From assembly GCF_002443295.1 (NCBI RefSeq), contig NZ_BAOS01000028.1, positions 421,315 through 485,314 on the forward strand: a stretch of DNA of 64,000 nt, read 5' to 3'. The translations under genes and the position numbers were made by a program. Shown here in pieces: positions 17,126 through 26,447 of the stretch. The stretch comes from Candidatus Scalindua japonica (GTDB taxonomy: Bacteria > Planctomycetota > Brocadiia > Brocadiales > Scalinduaceae). Position 1 is the stretch's first letter; every line of letters starts with the position of its first letter. The notes under the pieces were generated by a model. The model was given only the letters and a program-made list of their open reading frames with translations. It was not told the DNA's origin and searched no databases.

Positions 17126-19351
17126 TTGATTTATCCTGAGACTATGTTGATCGAAGACGTACTCGGAAAAAACGGAGTTATCGCAAAAAAATCAGGTTCT
17201 TATGAACTGAGGCCAGAACAGCTGGATATGGCACTGGCAATTGAAAAAGCCATTGAAGACAACAAGCACCTTATCGTAGAAGCAGGGACCGGAGTAGGAA
17301 AAAGTATGGCATACCTTCTTCCTTTTATATTCTGGAGTGTCATAAACAACAAAAAGGTAATCATCTCAACGCACACTAAGACGCTACAGGAGCAATTAAT
17401 AAAAAAAGACCTTCCATTCCTTCGTAATGCATTGAAATCTGTTAATGTTTTTGCTGATACAAGAGATAATAATTGTCCTGCACAGCACGAACAGAAAGAT
17501 GAATTTGATTTTTTCTATGCCCTTTGTGTAGGTGGGCAGAATTATTTATGCCTCAGAAGATTCCACCAGGCACAGAAGCAGGGTGTCTTTAACACTAAAA
17601 AGGAATTTATTGAATTTGAACAAATTATCCAGTGGGAAACACAAGCAAAGAGAGGTTTGCGATCAGAACTTGACTTTGAACCTTCACCAGCAATATGGAG
17701 TAAGGTCTGTAGAGAGTCTGACCTCTGCTTTGGCAAAAAATGTTCTTTCAAAGACGATTGCTACTACAATAAAGCGCGGAGAAAAGAGTATAAGGCACAG
17801 ATACTGGTCACAAATCATCATCTTTTTTTTGCTAATCTGGCAAGTGACGGACGGGTTTTACCCGATTTTGATGCCGTAGTTTTTGATGAAGCCCATACAC
17901 TGGAGGATATAGCTACCGGTTACTTCGGTGTCGAAGTTTCGAATTCCAGGATTAAATATATGCTCGACTCTATTCTGAACCCTAAGACCGGTAAGGGGTT
18001 GATAACAAGGCTTTTTGACTCTTCAAATACATTCGATCAGGCTGATAAAACGGGGATTATAAGTGATTGTGAGACACTGCTGAAAGAAGCTGGCTCTGCC
18101 AGCGATCTTTTCTTTTCAGAAGTTGTTGAAAAATACGGTACAGGAAATAAAACCACCAGGATCAGAAAAAAGGGTATCATTAACAACTACCTTGATAAGC
18201 CATTGTCAAATCTTTATGATCTGCTGGAGTCTCTATCAAAGCAGGTCAAGACAGATGAGGATAGACTTGAAATTATTGCATTCGCAAACAGGTGCAGTGA
18301 AACTAAGAGAAATATTTTTACTATCATAAATCAGGAATTGGAAGAGTGTGTATATTGGGCAGAGGTAATAAGGAGAAAGTCTCGATATGGATCGTTCACA
18401 AATACATTGCAATTAACCAACACACTGGAACCATTAAACCATAAATTTTCAAGATGCTCTCTACTTGCCGCACCAATAAATGTTGCCAGGGAATTTGAGA
18501 GGCAGATATTTGGCAGGATCAGGCCGGTAATTCTTACTTCAGCTACGCTTTCAATCAACGGAAACTTCAAATATATAAAGGGGAGGTTGGGAATACCTGT
18601 CTGTGCAAAGCCAGGTACAGAAAAATCACTCAACAATTCCGAACAGGAGGAATTTGATCCATGCGTAACAACCGAAGATGACTATAACGAGAAAGCGATA
18701 GGGTCGCCATTTAATTTTTCAGAAAACGCACTCATATACATTCCGGACAACATTCCTGATCCGAATTTGCAGCCTGATAAATTTAAAGACAATATTATTA
18801 AACACATAGAGGAGATAATCACTTACTCACAGGGAAGGACTTTTATTCTCTTTACAAGTTTCAAGATGCTTAATAGCGTATACGAAGAGATCTGGGAGGA
18901 GCTGGACGAGTTTACAATTTTCCGGCAGGGAGACAAGCCAAGATATCAATTGATCGAAGAGTTTAAGACCAGTGAGAAAGCTGTCCTCTTTGGCACAGCA
19001 ACATTCTGGCAGGGAGTTGATGTGCCCGGTGAAGCCTTGAAGTGTGTAATAATAACAAAATTGCCTTTTGCTGTCCCTGATGATCCGATAATTGAAGCAA
19101 GGATGGAGCTGTTGAAATCCCAGAATAAAAACCCTTTTATGTTCTATCAGGTTCCACAGGCAATAACACTCCTGAGGCAGGGATTTGGCCGTCTGATCAG
19201 GTCAACGACGGATACTGGTGTGGTTGCAATACTTGATCCCCGCATTAAGAGCAAGTTTTATGGCAAGTACTTCTTAAACTCGCTTCCCGACTGTAAAAAA
19301 GTTTCTGAAATAGAAGAGATTAAAAATTTTTTTAATCCATTTGAATGTTGA
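17126..19351 (+). CDS. dinG: DinG/XPD-type ATP-dependent DNA helicase
   Basis: 741-aa superfamily 2 helicase of the iron-sulfur XPD/DinG class, acting 5'-3' on damaged or R-loop DNA. Walker A is EAGTGVGKS (52-60). The Fe-S cysteine region includes Cys117, Cys134, Cys142 and the CFGKKCSFKDDC cluster. DEAH is near 255 (VVFDEAHTLED). Helicase motifs in the C-terminal half include LTSATL, FTSF, ATFWQGVDVPG and QGFGRLIRS. I kept the TTG start at 17126 because AAGG about 9 nt upstream supports it; the next Met (17144) has no ribosome site. No nuclease domain is present, so it is not the Firmicutes-type exonuclease fusion. Confidence 0.88.
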   Translation: MIYPETMLIEDVLGKNGVIAKKSGSYELRPEQLDMALAIEKAIEDNKHLIVEAGTGVGKSMAYLLPFIFWSVINNKKVIISTHTKTLQEQLIKKDLPFLRNALKSVNVFADTRDNNCPAQHEQKDEFDFFYALCVGGQNYLCLRRFHQAQKQGVFNTKKEFIEFEQIIQWETQAKRGLRSELDFEPSPAIWSKVCRESDLCFGKKCSFKDDCYYNKARRKEYKAQILVTNHHLFFANLASDGRVLPDFDAVVFDEAHTLEDIATGYFGVEVSNSRIKYMLDSILNPKTGKGLITRLFDSSNTFDQADKTGIISDCETLLKEAGSASDLFFSEVVEKYGTGNKTTRIRKKGIINNYLDKPLSNLYDLLESLSKQVKTDEDRLEIIAFANRCSETKRNIFTIINQELEECVYWAEVIRRKSRYGSFTNTLQLTNTLEPLNHKFSRCSLLAAPINVAREFERQIFGRIRPVILTSATLSINGNFKYIKGRLGIPVCAKPGTEKSLNNSEQEEFDPCVTTEDDYNEKAIGSPFNFSENALIYIPDNIPDPNLQPDKFKDNIIKHIEEIITYSQGRTFILFTSFKMLNSVYEEIWEELDEFTIFRQGDKPRYQLIEEFKTSEKAVLFGTATFWQGVDVPGEALKCVIITKLPFAVPDDPIIEARMELLKSQNKNPFMFYQVPQAITLLRQGFGRLIRSTTDTGVVAILDPRIKSKFYGKYFLNSLPDCKKVSEIEEIKNFFNPFEC

Positions 19352-19383
19352 TATTTCTGATTAATCGCTATTTTAAGCTTTTG

Positions 19384-19392
19384 TGATATAAT
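19384..19392 (+). promoter_or_regulatory. Extended -10 element (TGnTATAAT)
   Basis: TGATATAAT at 19384-19392 is a consensus extended -10, but no matching -35 is seen at 16-18 nt. It lies about 315 bp before the DAHP synthase start, which would give a long leader containing the 19572-19636 hairpin. Confidence 0.35.
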
Positions 19393-19571
19393 GATTCTAA
19401 TATTCTAATAAGAACATAATATTGGGATTTTCATTTTATTGTTATGGTAAAAATGGATTTTGGCAAAAGAGATATAGTAATGACTACATTATTAAGTTAT
19501 GCAAGTAGAAAAGAGTTAAAAAACTGATGTAAAATAAGAATGGAAGAAATGAATTAAACTATCTCTTGGTT

Positions 19572-19636
19572 TCCTGGCTTCCTTATAAAAAGTCAGTATT
19601 AGTAGTTATAAAAGAAACACGATAAGGAAACCAGGA
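19572..19636. repeat. Inverted repeat with 15-nt arms
   Basis: tcctggcttccttat (19572-19586) and ataaggaaaccagga (19622-19636) pair at 14 of 15 positions across a 35-nt loop. It lies 70 bp upstream of the DAHP synthase gene. It could be a leader RNA hairpin or a small palindromic repeat. Confidence 0.6.
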
Positions 19637-19706
19637 ATGCAGGAGTAAAGTAACAAAGTAATTTATGTATCTGTTTTATAAAAAACCTGAAGGATGATGT
19701 TCGGCA

Positions 19707-20786
19707 ATGCCAGATAAACGCATAGAAAATCTAAATGTATTTACTGAAGAACCACTCCTTGCGCCTGTTGAACTGAAGAAGCGATTTCCTGTTACCGATA
19801 AGGCCGTCCGGGCTGTTATGACAGGGCAAAGCACTATCAAAAATATTCTGGATAGAAAAGACCCTCGTATTTTCGTCGTTGTAGGGCCCTGCTCAATTCA
19901 TGACGTTGCGGCCGCGAGAGATTACGCTTTGCGTCTTAAAAAACTGGCTGATGAAGTGGATGATACACTGTTTTTATTGTTGCGTGTCTATTTTGAGAAA
20001 CCGCGTACAAAAACAGGCTGGCAGGGTTTCATTAACGATCCGGGTCTGGATGGCTCCGGAAAATTGGAAGAGGGCCTGAAACGTGCACGCGAGCTGCTTT
20101 TATATGTTGCTGACCTCGGTTTGCCTGCGGCAGGAGAAGCGCTTGATCTCGTATCACCTCAATATATCCAGGACCTCTTCTCCTGGACAGCGATTGGCGC
20201 CCGCACAACTGAGTCACAAACACACAGGAAAATGGCAAGCGGGTTTTCAACTACAGTTGGATTTAAGAATGGGACTAATGGTAACTTAACAATCGCGATA
20301 AATGCTATGCACACTGCCGCTAATCCGAACAGCTTTGTCAGTGTGGGCCCTGAAGGCCATGTTGCTGTTATTCGAACGAAAGGTAACAGGTATACACACA
20401 TTGTACTTCGCGGCGGTGAGTCAGGGGTCAATTACGATGCCGACAGCATCGCAGGATGCCAGAAGGAATTAAGGGAATCCGGCTTGCCTGAAAACATTAT
20501 GGTGGACTGCAGCCATGCTAATTCTCAAAGCGACCCGGATAAACAACTCGAAGTACTGGAAGATATTACCCGCCAGATCCTTGAAGGCAACCAATCGATT
20601 ATCGGCTTGATGCTGGAGAGTAATATTAATAGAGGCAAACAGCCTGTTCCTTCTGACAGGGCGGCTCTTAAGTATGGTGTTTCCATCACCGATGCCTGTA
20701 TCGATTGGCAAGCTACTGAGAATGCCTTAAAGCTATTACGAGAACGGCTTAAAAACCGTCTACCGGTTCGCGAAAATCACGCTTAA
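19707..20786 (+). CDS. aroG: 3-deoxy-7-phosphoheptulonate synthase (class I, AroFGH type)
   Basis: First enzyme of the shikimate pathway: phosphoenolpyruvate plus erythrose 4-phosphate give DAHP. 359 aa, close to the E. coli AroF/G/H length. Motifs: VVGPCSIHD (metal-binding Cys), RVYFEKPRTKTGWQG (substrate lysine and arginine), GARTTESQTHR, FKNGTNG, LRGG and the metal-binding MVDCSHANS. The N-terminal ~50 residues, which set feedback sensitivity in E. coli isozymes, are present, so aromatic amino acid inhibition is likely but the effector is not readable. With trpC 4.4 kb upstream, it is one of two aromatic biosynthesis genes here, though not in one operon. Confidence 0.95.
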   Translation: MPDKRIENLNVFTEEPLLAPVELKKRFPVTDKAVRAVMTGQSTIKNILDRKDPRIFVVVGPCSIHDVAAARDYALRLKKLADEVDDTLFLLLRVYFEKPRTKTGWQGFINDPGLDGSGKLEEGLKRARELLLYVADLGLPAAGEALDLVSPQYIQDLFSWTAIGARTTESQTHRKMASGFSTTVGFKNGTNGNLTIAINAMHTAANPNSFVSVGPEGHVAVIRTKGNRYTHIVLRGGESGVNYDADSIAGCQKELRESGLPENIMVDCSHANSQSDPDKQLEVLEDITRQILEGNQSIIGLMLESNINRGKQPVPSDRAALKYGVSITDACIDWQATENALKLLRERLKNRLPVRENHA

Positions 20787-21019
20787 CTTAACATAGAGAA
20801 ATTACCGGTGCTACGGAGGTGCATCCGCCACATTGATTTGTTAGGAGTTTACTTACTGATTCATACTCATTTCTTTCTCAAAAAGTAATCAGGCAGAGAC
20901 ACAAAGCACAAAGGGTAATAACTATAATTTTTTTAGAAAATCTCTCGTTTTTGTGTTAGACTAAAACTCAGTACATATAATGATTTAAACTTTCTTAAGA
21001 TCCAGGTCTACTAATTTTA

Positions 21020-21751
21020 ATGAAAAAGAATTTAAAACTATACAGTGTCATAATAGTTGTAGTAGCTATTGTAATTCTTTCCATAAGTTTTACTAATTTC
21101 CAGAAGCAATCTACATTGTTACGAGAGGAAGTTTTCGATAAGTGCAAAATGATTGCTCTGGAGCTTAAGCACACAAGGGAATATCTGGCTGAAACAATGG
21201 CAATTACAAACATGGAACATGACGAAACTACCAGACTGCTCATGCCGGCAATCGCGGGAAATGAGATTGGCAAAAAGTTTTATAACGCGACAGGATATCG
21301 ATTGAGGCAGGTGAGCTCGAGATATAGAAATCCGAAAAACAGGCCGGACAGGTTTGAGGAACAAGCCTTGGCTGAATTCGAGAAGGACAAAAAACTTTCA
21401 GAATATAAAGGTGTAGACGAGATAGAGAGCAAGAGAGTGCTTAGATATCTCATTCCTCTCCACATAGAGGAAGCGTGCCTTAAATGTCACTCTGCCAAGG
21501 AGAAAATACCGGAGTCCATACTGGAAGCTTATCCTGAAGACAAGGCCACGGACTATACCTTTGGAGACTTGCGAGGCGCTATCTCTGTGGCAGTGCCTAT
21601 AGACAGGGCTGAAGCAGAAATCAAAGGAAACCTGGTCCATCTGACAATTGTAACTACCGTAGGGATGATATTCCTGGTAACCTTTGTCTTTATTGCGATG
21701 AATATCACGATTAAGAGGAAAAATGAAACCACGCATAGAAATTCTGGATAA
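21020..21751 (+). CDS. Membrane-bound DUF3365 (Tll0287-like) heme sensor protein without output domain
   Basis: 243-aa protein with an N-terminal membrane segment (about 7-26), a periplasmic Tll0287-like/DUF3365 domain with a single c-type heme site CLKCH at 153-157, and a second membrane segment near 211-231. DUF3365 normally forms the sensor part of kinases or chemoreceptors. Here the protein ends 12 residues after the second helix, with no HAMP, kinase or methyl-accepting region, so it is a stand-alone redox or gas sensor or an electron-transfer protein. Its last 29 bp overlap the TldD-family gene, so the two are translationally linked. Confidence 0.8.
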   Translation: MKKNLKLYSVIIVVVAIVILSISFTNFQKQSTLLREEVFDKCKMIALELKHTREYLAETMAITNMEHDETTRLLMPAIAGNEIGKKFYNATGYRLRQVSSRYRNPKNRPDRFEEQALAEFEKDKKLSEYKGVDEIESKRVLRYLIPLHIEEACLKCHSAKEKIPESILEAYPEDKATDYTFGDLRGAISVAVPIDRAEAEIKGNLVHLTIVTTVGMIFLVTFVFIAMNITIKRKNETTHRNSG

Positions 21752-23264
21752 ATTAAAAGAGCACATCTTTAAAACCGTATCAATATATTATAAATCACTA
21801 AGCGACTGCAAATATGTTGACGTAAGGTTTGGGATCAGCGAATTTAAATCAGCCTGTTCTGAAAATGGACAATCAAAGGATGTTACGGATGATTATGATG
21901 CTTCGTTCGGAATAAGGGTTATTGCGGGGGGAATGGCATCGTGGGGATTCTATGGACAGTCCCTGGGGAAAAACGACTTAAAGGCCAGGGAAATATCAAG
22001 ACTGATTATTAAGGGAATAGATACTGCCTATGAACGGGCAACAGCCAACGCAAAGAAAAAACAGGAGTTTGCAAAGAGTGCCGATTCGCTAACGGAAGTA
22101 AGGCTGGCAAAGATTAAAGTTTGTCAGGATACAATACCGGCAGATTTTGAAATAGACCCGCGAAAGGTTTCCCTGCAGAAGGTGTTAAAGACAAGCATGG
22201 ATGTTTCCGCGCAGATGAAGATGCTTGATCCATCTGTACATTATGCAGCTACAGGGATTAAGACGGGCATAATCAGGGAGTTGTTCTGCAGTTCTGAAGG
22301 TGCAGATATTGATCAGTCATTTCCTCTGACTCAGGGCGTTGTTTATGTGTCCGCCCAGAAGGGTGAGTCCAGTCCGGAAGTCTGTTATGATTATGTTGGT
22401 GATATGAGAGGATGGGAAATAATTGAAGGCAAAAACTGTTATAATTTAAGCTTTCTCAATTTTGCTCTTGAAAGGACAAAAGAGACTATAGAGCTGTCTG
22501 GTGCTGAGTTCCTTAAGACCGGTAAAGACGAAGTCGTCGTTGTAACTGACCCCCACTTTAATACACTACTTGTACACGAAATCGTTGGGCATCCTGCAGA
22601 ATCTGACAGGATATTGAAGATGGAAACCGCCTACGCGGGAAGGTCATGGCTCTTTAAGAACATGGATGAAAATCAGGTAGGAAAACAGATAGCATCTCCA
22701 CTGGTAAACGCTTTCTCAGATCCTACCACAATGGGATATGGTTACTACAAATACGATGCGGAAGGAACATTGGGTAAACGCATAGAGGTAATTAAGAATG
22801 GTATTCTGAAAACGTTCCTGAACGGAAGGGAGAATGCTGCAATTCTTGGACATGGACCAAATGGTTCGATGAGGGCGACTACATCCGCAATGGTACCGAT
22901 TGTCAGGATGACAAATACAGCATTTGGCCCCGGCAAAAAAGACCCGAAAAACATAATCAAAGAGGTAAAAGATGGATACTACATTGTCAACCACAGAATA
23001 CCGTCCATAAGTGAATCCAGAGAGAACTTCAGGATTTCTGCCAGAAAGGTTTATAAGATTGAAAATGGGAAACTTGTTAAGCTGTACAGAGGCGGTGGTA
23101 TAATGGCAAATTCGAAAGAGTTTCTTATGAGCATTGACGCGGTGGGGAAAGATTTTAAAATGTATCCCATACCGAACTGTGGAAAGGGACAACCGATGCA
23201 GGTTATGAGAGTTGGTAACGGAGGGCCAACACTCCGGGGCAAGGCAAGATTGGCAGGTTATTAA
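21723..23264 (+). CDS. tldD: TldD-family metalloprotease subunit
   Basis: 513-aa TldD/PmbA-family protein. The zinc-binding HExxxH motif is HEIVGH (His285, Glu286, His290), typical of TldD, the catalytic partner in the heterodimeric TldD/TldE protease that trims unfolded peptides and some peptide natural-product precursors. The C-terminal barrel half has GHGPNGSMRATT and a GGGIMANSKEF segment. Start ATG at 21723 overlaps the heme sensor gene. TldE lies 145 bp downstream. No peptide natural product precursor was recognised nearby, so a housekeeping protein-quality role is simplest. Confidence 0.88.
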   Translation: MKPRIEILDKLKEHIFKTVSIYYKSLSDCKYVDVRFGISEFKSACSENGQSKDVTDDYDASFGIRVIAGGMASWGFYGQSLGKNDLKAREISRLIIKGIDTAYERATANAKKKQEFAKSADSLTEVRLAKIKVCQDTIPADFEIDPRKVSLQKVLKTSMDVSAQMKMLDPSVHYAATGIKTGIIRELFCSSEGADIDQSFPLTQGVVYVSAQKGESSPEVCYDYVGDMRGWEIIEGKNCYNLSFLNFALERTKETIELSGAEFLKTGKDEVVVVTDPHFNTLLVHEIVGHPAESDRILKMETAYAGRSWLFKNMDENQVGKQIASPLVNAFSDPTTMGYGYYKYDAEGTLGKRIEVIKNGILKTFLNGRENAAILGHGPNGSMRATTSAMVPIVRMTNTAFGPGKKDPKNIIKEVKDGYYIVNHRIPSISESRENFRISARKVYKIENGKLVKLYRGGGIMANSKEFLMSIDAVGKDFKMYPIPNCGKGQPMQVMRVGNGGPTLRGKARLAGY

Positions 23265-23298
23265 TAACTGTTTCTGTAGTGCCTGACTGTCTGTAGGC

Positions 23299-23342
23299 AA
23301 GGAATCCTTTCAGGCTTTCACTGGATTCCTTCCGAAAGGAAG
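23299..23342. repeat. Two overlapping hairpins between tldD and tldE
   Basis: aaggaatcc (23299-23307) and ggattcctt (23323-23331) form a perfect 9-bp stem. Overlapping it, cttcc-gaaa-ggaag (23329-23342) makes a 5-bp stem with a GNRA tetraloop. The two are mutually exclusive. There is no T run. This could tune expression of tldE relative to tldD. Confidence 0.5.
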
Positions 23343-23409
23343 ATGCAGTAATTATCCCCACTTTCGTGGAGAGTCCGAAAAGTTTTAAATCTGTGTCCGA
23401 TAATTTACA

Positions 23410-24876
23410 ATGATAAAAACAGAAGACTTACAAACAGCCGTTGCCGACGCGCTGAAACAGATAAAAAAGCAAAAGGATGTTATCGATGCGGAAGTATTTG
23501 CGTCATGGAATGATCTGATAACTATAAGGGTTAATTACACATCGGATATTCCCTGTAACGGGGTCCACGAGCCAAAATCTATTCAATCGTACGGTCTTGG
23601 AATACTGGTCACATTCAAAAGAGGTAACAGGGTTGAAACAGGTTTTGGGTCAGTCACAAATGATTTGACGAAAGAGGGTATTATCGAAGCCCTGGCGAAG
23701 GCGAGAAAAAACAGGGTGTGTGACCCGGATTTCAGAACACTGCCTGAACCAATAGATACACCTGCCTTAACAAACTATCACGACAAACGTGTCATGCAAA
23801 TCAGTGCGAAAGATAGTGTTGGTTTAGGGTGGAAGGCCCTTGATGGTGCTCTCAAAACCCTTCGTGGTGGCGGTCACAGGAAAACAATCATTGTCGGAGG
23901 AGACGTTACCATCCAGAGAGAACGAATGGCCATTAAGACGACAAAGGGAATAGATGATTTTGACGAAACTACCACCCTTACTGCAAATATAACGGCAATG
24001 ATCGAGAATAAAAATGTTAAGGGCACAGGATGGAGTACTGGCACACATTTGAAAACATTTGATCCGGAAACAGCAGGCAAAGACGCAGCAGTGAGTGCAA
24101 TGAGGACAATTGGCGGAAAGAAAATCAAGTCAGGGAAATACAATGTGGTCTTTAGCAATCAGCCTGTTACTGATATTACTTCAAACGTATTGATACCATC
24201 GTTGGATCTGTCGTCAGTTAATGCATCCAACACGCCATTTCTCGGAATGCTTGGCCAGGAAATAGTATCGCATAATTTAAATATATATGATGATGGATCA
24301 ATAAAGGGGGAGATCGGTAGTAAAAAAATTACGTGTGAAGGTATGCCAACCGGAAGAACTGACCTTATCAAGAATGGTACACTTACCGGCTTTCTTTCTA
24401 ATAGTTACTATGCGCAAAAATTCAAAAATAATCTGTACAATCCAATGCCACGCAACGGTTTCAGGTACTCAACAAATGGCAGGGATTATAAAAACAGGGC
24501 AGACATATCACCGACAAACGTGATAATAGAAGGAGGCAGAGAGACCACCAGGGGTAATCTCCTTAAGCAGGTCAACAATGGTGTCTATATAGGGAGGATA
24601 TGGTACACCTATGCGATAAACGGACTGGCCATGGGTGACTTCACGGGTACTATAATCGCCGACTCCTTTTTAATAAAGGACGGAAAGATTTCTCGTCCGC
24701 TAAAACCTAACACCGTTAGAATCAATGCAAACATTAAGCATATTCTCAACAACATAATCGGGATTACAAAGAAAAAGAGATCTACTCTGGTATGGGGGTC
24801 AAGAGAAGTAGTGATTGCCCCGGAAATCGCTGTAAGCAATGTGCAACTGGACAATGTAACTGGTTTTCTGGCCTAG
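23410..24876 (+). CDS. tldE: TldE/PmbA-family metalloprotease subunit
   Basis: 488-aa partner of the TldD-type protein. It has the shared TldD/PmbA fold (KGIDDFDETTTLTAN, GMPTGRTDLIKNGTLTGFLSN, then TTRGNLLKQVNNGVYI) but at the place of HExxxH it reads GQEIVSH, so it lacks the zinc site, as expected of TldE. TldE supplies the substrate channel and a scaffold for TldD. It is not strictly coupled: 145 bp with overlapping hairpins separate it from tldD. Confidence 0.88.
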   Translation: MIKTEDLQTAVADALKQIKKQKDVIDAEVFASWNDLITIRVNYTSDIPCNGVHEPKSIQSYGLGILVTFKRGNRVETGFGSVTNDLTKEGIIEALAKARKNRVCDPDFRTLPEPIDTPALTNYHDKRVMQISAKDSVGLGWKALDGALKTLRGGGHRKTIIVGGDVTIQRERMAIKTTKGIDDFDETTTLTANITAMIENKNVKGTGWSTGTHLKTFDPETAGKDAAVSAMRTIGGKKIKSGKYNVVFSNQPVTDITSNVLIPSLDLSSVNASNTPFLGMLGQEIVSHNLNIYDDGSIKGEIGSKKITCEGMPTGRTDLIKNGTLTGFLSNSYYAQKFKNNLYNPMPRNGFRYSTNGRDYKNRADISPTNVIIEGGRETTRGNLLKQVNNGVYIGRIWYTYAINGLAMGDFTGTIIADSFLIKDGKISRPLKPNTVRINANIKHILNNIIGITKKKRSTLVWGSREVVIAPEIAVSNVQLDNVTGFLA

Positions 24877-24889
24877 AGGTCTATTTGGG

Positions 24890-25168
24890 TTGATTTGAAA
24901 GATGGTCCAGCATTTTTATGCATGGTGTTATACCAGGTGCTTTTGAAGCGGCTTTCAAATGGCCATCCGGTTTTAGCCCCTTTTTCAGTAAGGTGCATCA
25001 TGGTCTCTTTCTGAAGCAGTGAGGGCTGCGATTATTGCTCTGGAACCTCCACCTAATTCAACCATATCAAAGCCGGCCTTTTTTGCCAGAACAGCCCCAT
25101 TGGTAAAAGGAGGTAATTGTTGTGTCTATATCGTTTCCGGTCATAGATACAGGAACTATATCTTTCAT
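24890..25168 (-). pseudogene. Decayed minus-strand gene remnant
   Basis: Read on the minus strand from an ATG at 25168, three successive frames give protein-like pieces: MKDIVPVSMTGND..., then NGAVLAKKAGFDMVELGGG..., then TEKGAKTGWPFESRFKSTW..., each ended by a stop or broken by a frame change. Together they look like one short gene broken by at least two frameshifts. I do not recognise the family. It occupies most of the 325-bp gap between tldE and the convergent gene at 25202. Confidence 0.4.
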
Positions 25169-25201
25169 AAATTTACGCCTTAAAAAACCAGGTTTTCAGG
25201 A

Positions 25202-25714
25202 TTAAGAACCCTTGGTAAATTCAATTACGTACTTCTCAAACTCTTCCTTCGTTGCATCATGAATTTTTGCTTCAAATGTTCTGGTTGAATGCCTGTCCAG
25301 GTTCAAAATATAGAAGTCGTTACTGCCCGCAACAGAGCCATCTTTCTTGTAAACGGTAATTTTAAAGAGGGAATACTGGAAATCACTATTGGTGTTATTC
25401 GTAATTCTGCCTCTAAAAACTGTACCATTATATTGGGTTTCGTAAGTAACGTCTTCAATAGAAAAATCATCACCAGACGGTTCTATGTTTTCAGGAATGT
25501 GTTCCGGTTGTTTTTCTCGCTTAGTCGCTTCCAGAAAAATCCTCTCTTCAAGTGATATGATTCGCTTTTCCAGGGCAAGTATCCTGAATGATAAATCTGA
25601 GATAAATTTCTCCAGGGAATCCAGTTTTTCAAGAACCGGCTGTGACTCTGAGGCTCCCAGAGAGGAGAATGAAGTTAAGAAGCAGAAAATAAGAAGTATA
25701 AGTATTTTTTTCAT
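25202..25714 (-). CDS. Exported coiled-coil protein with FxLYD-like C-terminal domain
   Basis: 170 aa. Signal peptide at about 1-21 (hydrophobic core LILLIFCFLTSF, cleavage near GAS-ES). Residues 26-68 form a heptad-rich coiled coil (LEKLDSLEKFISDLSFRILA...). Residues about 85-165 form a beta-rich domain with YNGTVFRGRITNNTNSDF and YILNLDRHSTRTF, similar to FxLYD domains found on envelope proteins. Function unknown; probably periplasmic and oligomeric. It follows the MgtC-family gene on the same strand, 34 bp apart, so the two may be co-transcribed. Confidence 0.65.
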   Translation of the reverse strand: MKKILILLIFCFLTSFSSLGASESQPVLEKLDSLEKFISDLSFRILALEKRIISLEERIFLEATKREKQPEHIPENIEPSGDDFSIEDVTYETQYNGTVFRGRITNNTNSDFQYSLFKITVYKKDGSVAGSNDFYILNLDRHSTRTFEAKIHDATKEEFEKYVIEFTKGS

Positions 25715-25748
25715 GATAGCCGGCCCCTCCTGTTTAATTAATTAACAA

Positions 25749-26447
25749 TTATTCCAAGCTGAAACTCTTTATGTCTTTGATTGTATTTGTAACATCGTTC
25801 GAGGCATGTAATAATGTCTCTTCGTCCTGGTACTTAACGTCCAGATCATACTCAATTTCACCCTTCTGGATATCTTTTTTAAACTTATAATTTTTTAATT
25901 TTACAGAATGTTTCTCCAGGATCTGTTTTATGTCATCCAATAAATGCCCCTGGCCGGTGACCAGCATCTTTATCGTCCTGTATCTATTTCTTTTCAATCC
26001 TTTTTCAACTAAAGCATTTAAAATCAGGATAGCAATTGTAATAATAGTTGTAAAAATGGCAGGTAATATGAATCCGCTGCCAACCGCAAGGCCTATACCT
26101 GCAACTACCCATAGGGAGGCTGCGGTCGTCAATCCTCTGATACTGGCCCGGGATCTCATTATCGTACCTGCGCCCAGGAAGCCAATGCCGGTCACTACCT
26201 GTGCGGCAATCCTCGCAGGGTCAATCCGAAGAACAGAATTATGACCTTGGCTTTGGTATTTAAGAAAAATATGTTCTGAAACCAGCATCATCAGGGTTAC
26301 GCCAATACATACAAGAAGATGCGTTCTCAAACCTGCTGGTCGTCCTCGTCTATGTCTCTCCCATCCGATAATGCCGCCCAGGATTGCAGCAGTGAATAAT
26401 TTTCCAAGTACAGTACCAATCATCAAAAAATCACCAAAATTAGACAT
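25749..26447 (-). CDS. MgtC/SapB family membrane protein
   Basis: 232-aa protein with four to five N-terminal helices containing the MgtC signature (AAILGGIIGWERHRRGRPAGLRTH, then ARIAAQVVTGIGFLGAGTIM, where the conserved Asp lies just before, in RIDPAR) and a C-terminal soluble ACT-like domain from about 155. MgtC proteins aid survival at low Mg2+ and modulate ATP synthase in some pathogens; transport itself is unproven. Transcribed away from prs; its promoter should lie in the 26448-26988 gap. Confidence 0.85.
   Translation of the reverse strand: MSNFGDFLMIGTVLGKLFTAAILGGIIGWERHRRGRPAGLRTHLLVCIGVTLMMLVSEHIFLKYQSQGHNSVLRIDPARIAAQVVTGIGFLGAGTIMRSRASIRGLTTAASLWVVAGIGLAVGSGFILPAIFTTIITIAILILNALVEKGLKRNRYRTIKMLVTGQGHLLDDIKQILEKHSVKLKNYKFKKDIQKGEIEYDLDVKYQDEETLLHASNDVTNTIKDIKSFSLE

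Larger units (their letters stand above)
19352..19706. other. Intergenic region before DAHP synthase
   Basis: A 355-bp AT-rich gap. It holds an extended -10 (19384-19392) and an inverted repeat with 15-nt arms (19572-19636), listed separately. No credible ORF. Confidence 0.5.
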
